The notes under the pieces were generated by a model, which had not been told where the DNA came from, made no database searches, and worked only from the letters and a program-made list of their open reading frames with translations. This document shows positions 35,579-42,807 of a DNA stretch of 42,807 nucleotides, piece after piece (position 1 is the stretch's first letter; the number at the start of each line of letters is the position of its first letter). The stretch is from the NCBI GenBank assembly GCA_001897155.1, contig MKSF01000008.1, forward strand, positions 124,296 through 167,102. The letters run 5' to 3'. The position numbers and the translations under genes were made by a program. The stretch comes from Bacteroidetes bacterium 47-18. Its GTDB lineage: Bacteria > Bacteroidota > Bacteroidia > Chitinophagales > Chitinophagaceae.

Positions 35579-38500
35579 ATGAAGCGGATATTTTACACTA
35601 TTATAACACTTTCTTTGTTGGGCGCAGGGATAGTTCAGGGGCAGGAGACGGCGAGTCCTTATGAGAATAATGAGACTTCCATAAGGGCTACTTCCAAGTC
35701 GGATAACGCGATCAACCAGGGCATGCAGCTGAGCCAGCTGTCTTCCGCCGGCCTGTTTACCGGCAGTACGAGCATCAACGTGCCCCTGTATGAATATAAG
35801 AAGAACAACATTGACCTGAGCCTCGGGCTGGTGACCAATACCAAAGGAGTCAAGCTGGCAGAGACTTCCGGCAGTTTCGGCCTCCACTGGAACCTGTCCG
35901 GTGGCGGCTATATTATCAAGGTGGTCAATGATATGGAGGACGACCAGCTTAAGACTGCGCCGATTAATACTACCTGGGGCGGCTTTACGGTACTTGCGGG
36001 TAAGCTGCGTATCGGCGCGGCGCCCCAGTCCAATAATACTTATATTGATAAAGAATACGATGAATACCAGGTGTCCGTGGGAGGCTACAGTTTTACTTTC
36101 TACATGGGTGAGAACGGCTATGTGTTTGTAGCACCCAGGCATGATGTGAAGATTCGCAAAGAGAACGATAACTTTATCATTACGGATATTTACGGCAATA
36201 ATTATTACTTCAGGTATGAAGAGGAGCAACAGATCAAGAAATTCCTGTTCCGGCACAATATTCCCGGCACTCCGGCGGTCTACCTGGATAATAAAAACCG
36301 TATCTGGGTACTGGCGAAGGTGGAGTTCCCGAACAGGGAGCAGGTCTCTTTTTCTTACCAGAAATACGTGTCCAGCTTTTATGGCTATACCCATTACCAG
36401 GAGAAGCTTAATGGCGCTACTTTATATAACGGTTTGCAGACGGACAAAGTTGCTTCAGGCGAGCGGCAGCTGCCGCTTTTAAAGGAGGCTGTCTATCCCA
36501 ACCATGATTCCGTAGTGTTTGAATACCGTGTATTTCCCCGCTGTGACCTGGGGATGACGCCTTTGCTGGACAAAGTGTCCGTGTATAACAGCAACAATAC
36601 CAGCGGCCGGCTCCGGAATTATTACCAGATGCATTACAGCTATGCGGGCAAAGGTTATCTCATGACCAATACGCACTGTGATTTTTATGACGCTCTTATC
36701 TATGATGAAGAGGATATCCTCCAGATGCAGGGAACTATAGCCTTTATGGAAGGCCAGGCTGCTTACCGGGTGCTGCTGGATTCCATTAACCTGCACAGCG
36801 GGATCTCTGGCGGCGGCAACCTTCCTTATTACAGGTTTGAATATAATGATGTCGCTGCTGGCCTGCCTTCCCGTGCGGTGACCGCTACCGATTACTGGGG
36901 CTATTACAATGGAATTGAAGGTAGTCTCCCGGATGACTATGTGGCCGGGGTCAATAAGAAGAGCTTTGCCCCGAACCTGGATTATATGAAAAGGCTCAGC
37001 CTGAAAAGCGTGACCAACCAGTTAGGCCTTAAGGTAACCTATGAATATGATCTGCATGTGGTGAACCAGGATATGGATATGTCTTACGGGAATGCGGACC
37101 CTTCTTTTGCCGCCAGGCTGGATGCCAACCGGGTGATAGGCCGTAATGTTGGTGAAGGTCTCCGGGTGAAGGCTATCCGTATATGGGACCCTACGATGCC
37201 GGGCAATAATGAGTTGCGGAAAGAGTTTACCTATGAAGGCGGTATGACCTTTTTGCTGGGCGGTACCTGGCACCGTCCTCTAAGGCCTTTATATGAAGTG
37301 AACAATAATAATGGATGGGTATTCGAGGATACCATAGTGTCCAATATGAGACAGTCGCCTTACCATATGGTGCAGGGCAGCGCCCAGGGCTATAATAAGA
37401 TCACGGAATCGGTCTATAATGCAGGCGGTGAATACCTGTCCGGCAAGGAAAGTTATTTCTCCAATGTGGTAACCAAACGTCCGTACGGCAACATATATGA
37501 TAACTATTATACCCGTAACGGAGACCGTCACTACTTTGAACTGCCCTATACGCAAAAAAGCTACCTGCTGGATTACAAGATCGGCCTGCTGCTTAAAGAG
37601 CTCAATTATGATAACCTGGGTTATGTTACAGACCAGAAAGAGCTGCGGTATAAGTTCATTGAAAATACGTTCAGTCCTCCCTCATATACTGTTAATAAGC
37701 ACCTGCTTTATCCTGATATCACCAACTCCGGGGAATTGGCCGATCCTGTTATGGGGCAGGTGCTGGAAGACAATTACGGGATCATCAGCGGCAAAGCCGT
37801 AGTGGACTCGGTACTGGAACAGAAATACCTTTCCGGCGGACGCTCTGCCAAGGATATCACCGTATACACCTATGATGCCGATGGCAACCTGCTGGCGGAA
37901 CGCACCTACCTGGACAGGGATAATTACTATTACTGGAAAAAATACTACTACCCCAGGAACTTCCTTACTGCTGCTAACACGGAAGTGCAAAATATTGCGC
38001 AGGAGCTGGTGGACAGGAATATTCTTAATGATGTGGGTGTTGTAGTCACCAAGCGGACGCTTAACCCGCCTTTGGATTTCCCGTACCTGGTAACGGACGC
38101 TTCATTTTATACCTATGGCTTCAATGGGCAGGGCGATATCTATGCGATCACTAATTCCAGGCTCATGAAGGGCAACAGGAGCTGGAGCACTGTGATGACA
38201 ACAGATCCTGAAAAAAATAATGCGGAGCTGCTCCTGCGGTCTGCACAGGATGTTAACGGCTATATGACCGGTCCAAAGGTTACCAAAACAGACGACTATC
38301 TCCGTCCGCTGGAGCTCAGGCACCGCGGTATCAATAAGTACAGCACCTTAAGGTATAATACGCATTATAAGACAGAAATTGCTTCCTGCAATACCCGCTT
38401 TGATGATTTTGGGTTCCTGAGCTTTGAAAGAGGCGCTTCGGATGACCGGGTGGTGTATGATGAAAATAAGCTGACGGGTACGGCACAGGTGCTTGACAGG

Positions 38501-38986
38501 TTCGATCGTGCGCAGTCCGGTGTATGGATGCTGCAGATGGATAACGGTGATAAAATACGCATGAACGGGCTTTCCGGGAATAAGCGGTATGTAGTGTCCT
38601 GCTGGATAACCAATGTCGGTCCTTCTGCTCCGCAGGCCCTGAAGGTGATGACGGAAGGGGGTGCTGTTGAGCTGCAGCTGTCCCGGAATCATAAGTGGAG
38701 CCGCTGGTACTATTACCAGGCAGAGGTCACGCTGGCAGCGGGTGAAAAGATGCTGGAGCTGGTTCATGACGGGAATGAAAGAGTATGGGTGGACAATGTC
38801 GTGATAGCGCCTGCAGGGGCTACCTACGTTATTAAATCATTTAATAACCGCGGCCTGACAGATATGGAAGGTACGCTGAACGGTAAGCAGGTACGCTATG
38901 AATACGATGCCTTTGACCGTTTAAAAGTGACACGTGATGAAAACGGCAACATCAGGGAAACATTTAACTATCACATCAGCAGATAA
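35579..38986 (+). CDS. RHS-module protein 1: SpvB/TcB-like YD-repeat protein without RHS core
   Basis: This 1135-residue protein has a signal peptide (IIT LSLLGAGIVQGQ region). Its N-terminal domain has the SpvB/TcB-like opening: GLFTGSTSINVPLYEYKKNN, then GSFGLHWNLSGGGYI. A long strand-rich middle follows. YD-type repeats are seen near residue 763 (YTYDADGNLLAERTYLD) and at the end near 1106 (YEYDAFDRLKVTRDENGN). A jelly-roll-like segment lies at about 970-1090 (YVVSCWITN, VWVDNVVIAPAG). There is no RHS core or toxin tip. In Bacteroidota such proteins regularly precede an RHS-core gene. Its stop overlaps the Shine-Dalgarno of that gene. Together they look like two halves of one RHS cocoon. 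Confidence 0.82.
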   Translation: MKRIFYTIITLSLLGAGIVQGQETASPYENNETSIRATSKSDNAINQGMQLSQLSSAGLFTGSTSINVPLYEYKKNNIDLSLGLVTNTKGVKLAETSGSFGLHWNLSGGGYIIKVVNDMEDDQLKTAPINTTWGGFTVLAGKLRIGAAPQSNNTYIDKEYDEYQVSVGGYSFTFYMGENGYVFVAPRHDVKIRKENDNFIITDIYGNNYYFRYEEEQQIKKFLFRHNIPGTPAVYLDNKNRIWVLAKVEFPNREQVSFSYQKYVSSFYGYTHYQEKLNGATLYNGLQTDKVASGERQLPLLKEAVYPNHDSVVFEYRVFPRCDLGMTPLLDKVSVYNSNNTSGRLRNYYQMHYSYAGKGYLMTNTHCDFYDALIYDEEDILQMQGTIAFMEGQAAYRVLLDSINLHSGISGGGNLPYYRFEYNDVAAGLPSRAVTATDYWGYYNGIEGSLPDDYVAGVNKKSFAPNLDYMKRLSLKSVTNQLGLKVTYEYDLHVVNQDMDMSYGNADPSFAARLDANRVIGRNVGEGLRVKAIRIWDPTMPGNNELRKEFTYEGGMTFLLGGTWHRPLRPLYEVNNNNGWVFEDTIVSNMRQSPYHMVQGSAQGYNKITESVYNAGGEYLSGKESYFSNVVTKRPYGNIYDNYYTRNGDRHYFELPYTQKSYLLDYKIGLLLKELNYDNLGYVTDQKELRYKFIENTFSPPSYTVNKHLLYPDITNSGELADPVMGQVLEDNYGIISGKAVVDSVLEQKYLSGGRSAKDITVYTYDADGNLLAERTYLDRDNYYYWKKYYYPRNFLTAANTEVQNIAQELVDRNILNDVGVVVTKRTLNPPLDFPYLVTDASFYTYGFNGQGDIYAITNSRLMKGNRSWSTVMTTDPEKNNAELLLRSAQDVNGYMTGPKVTKTDDYLRPLELRHRGINKYSTLRYNTHYKTEIASCNTRFDDFGFLSFERGASDDRVVYDENKLTGTAQVLDRFDRAQSGVWMLQMDNGDKIRMNGLSGNKRYVVSCWITNVGPSAPQALKVMTEGGAVELQLSRNHKWSRWYYYQAEVTLAAGEKMLELVHDGNERVWVDNVVIAPAGATYVIKSFNNRGLTDMEGTLNGKQVRYEYDAFDRLKVTRDENGNIRETFNYHISR

Positions 38987-38994
38987 GGAGGAGG
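38985..38994 (+). promoter_or_regulatory. strong Shine-Dalgarno overlapping the stop codon of RHS protein 1
   Basis: AAGGAGGAGG begins inside the TAA stop (38984-38986) and ends 8 nt before the ATG at 39003. A perfect Shine-Dalgarno is uncommon in Bacteroidota. Its position suggests translational coupling of the two RHS genes and fixes the start of the second. Confidence 0.75.
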
Positions 38995-39002
38995 ACCACA
39001 AG

Positions 39003-42000
39003 ATGACACAGATACTGAGACTCATAGCGGCATTGGCTGCATTACTCTACACGGGAGCTGTCTACAGCCAGGGGACGAGCACACCCGCGGACAACAAGCC
39101 CAACGGCCTCACGGGACCCGCGGGCCCTGTTACGAACACGACCATCAGCTACCCGCCGACCTTCAGCGGTACGGTCCAGGGATTGCACCATACCGAAAAG
39201 CGGGTGTACAAACGTAAGGGTCACGATACGCTGACGACTGCGGAATACGAGCACTACTTCCAGAGCTTTGACGTCTTCAACGCTGCCGGCAACACCGTCT
39301 TTGAGATCCGGAAACGGGCCGTGGTCCGTGACGGGAGCTTCGCGAGCTATGTGAAGCTGCACGACCGCTCTTACGGCACGCTCCAGAAAAGCTACCTGGA
39401 CTTTTCGGACGTGGTGCCGCAAAGCCAGGTCTACCACTCGGACTTCTTCACCCGTCAAAAAAGCTACTACCAGCAGCAATACCCGAATGAAGGGGCAACG
39501 GCCGTCTCCTATACGGAAAATACCTCTACGGCGGCCAAACGTTCGGTGACGCACTACGCTCCCGGTATGAGCAACATCGGTAAAGGCGAGGGCTCAGAAA
39601 CCATCATTGACCACAACAACGGCCGTGACCGGGTGCGCCGCTGGTCCTACACGCCCTCCAGCAAACGGCTGGAAGTGCTGGGCTTCTACGTGGACAAGCA
39701 GCTGCTCAAAACCACTACGGTCAGCGAGACAGGGGCTATCAGCGTGGTCTACAAGCACCGCTCCAGCGGTAAGCCCATCCTGGAAAAGCAAATGGAAAGC
39801 GTCATCGACGGTGGCGCTGACACGCTCTGGTCTAACACCTACTATGTGTACGACGACTTTCACCGGCTGATCTTCATCATCCAGCCCAAAGCGCTGGAAG
39901 ACGTCTCCAACAACAGCGGCCCCATTGTGCTCTCCGCCGACAAGATCCGGGAGCTCTGCTTTGAATTTATCTACGACGGCCAGGGTCGGCTGCAGCAGGA
40001 GCGCAAGCCCGGAGAAGCGGCCTTCACCTCCTACGTCTACGACCTGGGCGGCAACGCTGTGCTGGTCCGGACGCCGCTGGACGCTGGAACGGACACCTGG
40101 CGTGTCAGCTTCCCTGACGCCTACGGCCGTATCGTTGGGAGCGGCACTGTCAAAACCGCGCTCTCCCGGTCGGACCTCCAGGAGCTCTTCAACGCTGAAA
40201 CTGCCGCTCCGGGCACGCTGCAAAGCTACTTCACGGACGAGCAGCTCATCGGGACGCTGCCTGCAGACGGCAGCAGCTTCACCGGTGGCATCAGCGACTT
40301 CTACCTGCTGACGGAAAACTACTACGACCGCTATGCTATCCCGGATCCCTCGGGGAGCTATACGGACGCCATACAGACGGCGCTGGGTATGAGCTACCCG
40401 GTGCCTGCTATCCCCTACAACAACGACACGGTCACCGTTACCTTTGCCAACGGCCAGGTGACGGGCTCCAGGGTGCGCATCCTTCCGGATGACCACTACA
40501 GTCCTATGGAAACGGGCAGCTGGAAAAGCAGCGTGGTGCGCTACAATCGCAACTACAGCCCGCTCTACTCCGGCACGACCATTACGGACGAAGACGGCAG
40601 CGAGCTCTACCGGGACTACAGCGGTACGCTCTACGACTACCTGAACCGTCCTGACTACACCTTCCACTACGTGTGGAACAGCCGTGAAACCTCCATTCAC
40701 AACCCTGGCCAGCTGGAGGTGCTCTCCTACACCTACGACTACACGCGTGGCTTCCTGGCCGAGATCCGCCGGCAGCAGAACGGTGAGGCTTTCCGCAAGC
40801 TCGTGGTCTACGAGCAGGACGAGCTGGGCCGTCTCAAAGAAGAAACGCTGGGTAACCTGAGCGAGCACCGCTTATACACCTACAACCTCCGGGGTCAGCT
40901 CCAGGGCATCAACGAGCAATACGCGCTGACGGGTCAATACCAGGGCACTCCCAAAACCTTTGGTGAAGCGCTGCGCTACGACTACGGCTTTGTGCAACCG
41001 CGTAACGATGGCAAGATATCCGGAATGATCTGGCGTGGGAGCAACCGGCGTACGGAGCATGCCTACGGCTACAGCTACGACCGTACGGGCCGGCTGACCA
41101 AAGCGCTCTACCAGCACCGCAAGGCGGGCGCTACGGCCTGGACGAACACGGATATGGACTTTACGGTGAGCCATCTCACCTACGACCTCAACGGCAACAT
41201 CCTGACGATGCGCCAGCGGGGCCAGGAAGCCTCCAATACGGCTCCTTACCTTATCGACTGGCTGGACTACACCTACCAGCCGTTCAGCAACAAGCTGCAG
41301 GGTGTCAAAGACTACAACACCATCGTTCCCTCGATGCCTATCGGCGACTTCAGGGACGGCAACGGCTCGGACAATGACTACAGCTACGATGCTGCGGGCA
41401 ACCTGCTGCACGACGAGAACAAAGACATAGAACAGATCAGCTACCACCCTGTGGTCAACAAGCCGTCAGAGATCCGTTACAGCAACGGGGCATACTTCCG
41501 TTACATCTACGATGCGGGCGGCAACAAGCTGCACGAATACACCGGCTACTTCAAACTGGGTGACTTCGCGGAAAAAAAGCGGACCTACATCTCCAACTTC
41601 GTCTACCTGGACGACGGCCTGGCGCACATCAGCCACCCTGTAGGGCGTACGGTAATGAAGGGCGTCCACAACGAATACAAGGAAGAATTCTTTGTAAAGG
41701 ACCACCTGGGCAATGTGCGCACGGTGATCGACTTTGAGCACAAGCTGCTGGTCCCCAAAGAATACCTGGCTACCTACGAGGTCTCGAGCGTCCAGTCGGA
41801 GCGGCTGCTCTTCAACAACATCGACGGTCCGCGTGACATCTCCCCGGACTGGGACCCTACGAATGAATTTGTGGCGCGGCTCAATGCAGCCGAAGGCACG
41901 GCTGTGGGCACCTCGCTGCTGCTCAAAGTGATGGCGGGCGATGCGTTCAACGTGAGCACGCAGACGTGGATCGACGCTGACAGTGTGCAGCCGCAGCCCA

Positions 42001-42807
42001 TCGTGTCGGACAACGACCTCCTGGAAGGTCTCTTCAACGCGCTGAAGGACAATGTGGACCCTGAGGCCGGAGAATCGGGCTACCATACGATCCTGGAGGG
42101 CATCTTCAGCAATGCCGCGGTTACGGAGGGTATGAGCCTGCTGATGCAAGACAGCTACGACAGCCTGCTGCCGCGTTCCTACCTGACCTATATGCTGCTG
42201 GACGATAACTTCCAGCCTGTAGCGGGCGCTACCGGGTCCATCCAGGCGCAGGGCGGCAACGGTGTATGGAACCTGATCGGTACGGGTGCTGACATTGACA
42301 TTGAATCGAACGGCTACCTGCTGGTGCTGACCTCGAATGCGTCTGCAAAGCACGTGTACTTTGATAATTTGTATTTAGCGGTTAAAAGAGGTAACTTGCT
42401 GGAAGAAACGCACTACTATCCTCACGGCTTGCCTATTAAGGCATTGGCGAGCAGTGATGCGGGCCATCAGGAGAACCGGCATCGTTACCAGGGCAATGAG
42501 TATATCGAGGACAATGAGCTGCGTTGGATGGACTTCCACGCCAGGCAGTACGATCCGCAGCTGGGCAGGTTTTTAAGCATTGATCCTTTGGCCTACAGCG
42601 GTGGTCAGCAGGTGTTCAGTCCTTATGCGGCTATGGGCAATAGTCCCGGGATGATGATCGACCCGAACGGGGAGATGACAAAGTATGCGGAGACGGATAA
42701 TAGCTTTTCAGAGACGGTGGAAGCCAGGCGGCATATTTTATTAGGAGGTGGACCTATTTCTGATCGGATCCAATACAATAGGTTATTTGGGATGAATACA
42801 GATATGG
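39003..42807 (+). CDS. RHS-module protein 2: DUF6443-type RHS protein with core and variable C-terminus (3' end missing)
   Basis: The frame is open without a stop to the window end, at least 1268 codons. A signal peptide (LRLIAALAALLYTGAVYSQ) precedes a DUF6443-type region (YYVYDDFHRLIFIIQPKAL, near 280), many YD repeats (YDGQGRLQQERKPG, YDLNGNILTMRQRG, YDAAGNLLHDENKD) and KDHLGNVRTVID. The RHS-associated core is at 1161-1223: RYQGNEYIEDNELRWMDF, ARQYDPQLGRFLSIDPL, SPYAAMGNSPGMMIDPNG. After DPNG comes a non-repeat tail that in this family is the variable effector or toxin; only about 45 residues are visible. Codon use from about 39050 to 42355 is GC-rich and nearly restricted to one or two synonyms, then reverts. 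Proteins like this form a closed cocoon around the tail. Immunity gene, if any, is beyond the window. Confidence 0.88.
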   Translation, partial: MTQILRLIAALAALLYTGAVYSQGTSTPADNKPNGLTGPAGPVTNTTISYPPTFSGTVQGLHHTEKRVYKRKGHDTLTTAEYEHYFQSFDVFNAAGNTVFEIRKRAVVRDGSFASYVKLHDRSYGTLQKSYLDFSDVVPQSQVYHSDFFTRQKSYYQQQYPNEGATAVSYTENTSTAAKRSVTHYAPGMSNIGKGEGSETIIDHNNGRDRVRRWSYTPSSKRLEVLGFYVDKQLLKTTTVSETGAISVVYKHRSSGKPILEKQMESVIDGGADTLWSNTYYVYDDFHRLIFIIQPKALEDVSNNSGPIVLSADKIRELCFEFIYDGQGRLQQERKPGEAAFTSYVYDLGGNAVLVRTPLDAGTDTWRVSFPDAYGRIVGSGTVKTALSRSDLQELFNAETAAPGTLQSYFTDEQLIGTLPADGSSFTGGISDFYLLTENYYDRYAIPDPSGSYTDAIQTALGMSYPVPAIPYNNDTVTVTFANGQVTGSRVRILPDDHYSPMETGSWKSSVVRYNRNYSPLYSGTTITDEDGSELYRDYSGTLYDYLNRPDYTFHYVWNSRETSIHNPGQLEVLSYTYDYTRGFLAEIRRQQNGEAFRKLVVYEQDELGRLKEETLGNLSEHRLYTYNLRGQLQGINEQYALTGQYQGTPKTFGEALRYDYGFVQPRNDGKISGMIWRGSNRRTEHAYGYSYDRTGRLTKALYQHRKAGATAWTNTDMDFTVSHLTYDLNGNILTMRQRGQEASNTAPYLIDWLDYTYQPFSNKLQGVKDYNTIVPSMPIGDFRDGNGSDNDYSYDAAGNLLHDENKDIEQISYHPVVNKPSEIRYSNGAYFRYIYDAGGNKLHEYTGYFKLGDFAEKKRTYISNFVYLDDGLAHISHPVGRTVMKGVHNEYKEEFFVKDHLGNVRTVIDFEHKLLVPKEYLATYEVSSVQSERLLFNNIDGPRDISPDWDPTNEFVARLNAAEGTAVGTSLLLKVMAGDAFNVSTQTWIDADSVQPQPIVSDNDLLEGLFNALKDNVDPEAGESGYHTILEGIFSNAAVTEGMSLLMQDSYDSLLPRSYLTYMLLDDNFQPVAGATGSIQAQGGNGVWNLIGTGADIDIESNGYLLVLTSNASAKHVYFDNLYLAVKRGNLLEETHYYPHGLPIKALASSDAGHQENRHRYQGNEYIEDNELRWMDFHARQYDPQLGRFLSIDPLAYSGGQQVFSPYAAMGNSPGMMIDPNGEMTKYAETDNSFSETVEARRHILLGGGPISDRIQYNRLFGMNTDM
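39050..42355 (+). other. compositional island inside the RHS gene
   Basis: Hand counts give 41 of 60 G+C at 39061-39120 and 36 of 60 at 42241-42300, against 27 of 60 at 38881-38940 and 21 of 60 at 42361-42420. In 39900-42340 tyrosine is TAC in dozens of cases and TAT in about three; only one TTA codon (40869-40871) was noticed. Signal-peptide codons before the island and RHS-core codons after it have ordinary usage. Confidence 0.7.

Noticed and set aside
39594-42353. Long antisense open frames (424, 191 and 295 codons) opposite the RHS gene
   Set aside because: They arise because the plus-strand gene lacks TTA, CTA and TCA codons. The plus frame has RHS motifs throughout, whereas the antisense products are Val/Arg/Ala-rich with no family features.
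1-42807. CRISPR arrays, insertion sequences, tRNA or rRNA genes
   Set aside because: I saw no regularly spaced repeats, transposase motifs or tRNA-like folds by eye; a covariance-model search would settle the RNA question.

Overview
The window looks like chromosomal DNA of a member of the Bacteroidota, most likely the Chitinophaga group. Four things point that way: an alternative complex III (ACIII) operon joined to cytochrome oxidase genes, a fused SecDF, TonB-type barrel and GldH-like families, and repeated TAnnTTTG -7 promoter boxes with few Shine-Dalgarno sequences. The taxonomic call is inference from gene content; no rRNA or tRNA gene was seen.

Layout. 1-1767 (+): the 3' part of an Ig-like-domain lipoprotein-type gene and an ArsC/Spx-like reductase. 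1760-3708 (-): a small membrane protein, a GldH-like lipoprotein and a PagL-type acyloxyacyl hydrolase. 4077-12787 (+): a TonB-type outer-membrane barrel protein, then a giant alpha-2-macroglobulin with an intact thioester motif. 13190-17927 (-): an APC amino-acid permease and SecDF. 18369-30078 (+): the respiratory block actA-actB-actC-actD-actE-actF-coxB-coxA, ended by a terminator. Quinol electrons would enter ACIII and leave through its c-hemes to the CuA-containing caa3-type oxidase. 30181-30969 (+): a DUF1835 protein. 30986-34797 (-): two envelope proteins of unknown role, one resembling a degenerate peptidase-MA plus barrel protein. 34736-35521 (+): a divergent secreted HPKE-type protein whose 5' end overlaps its neighbour. 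35579-42807 (+): a two-gene RHS/YD-repeat module. The first gene is an SpvB/TcB-like partner with no RHS core. The second carries the RHS core and a variable C-terminus cut off by the window end.

The most unusual part is the RHS module. The two genes are split like the TcB and TcC halves of Tc toxins and are joined by a strong Shine-Dalgarno that overlaps the upstream stop codon. Most of the second gene (about 39050-42355) has GC-rich, strongly restricted codon use unlike the rest of the window. Usage reverts abruptly about 40 codons before the RHS core, which suggests a mosaic or cassette-exchange history.

Other points: TAnnTTTG boxes overlap the first possible start codon of several genes and so argue for downstream starts. 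Three TGACAAA repeats precede the ACIII operon. ActA carries six CXXCH motifs, not the usual five. Two gene-free stretches (3709-4076 and 12788-13189) contain several hairpins.
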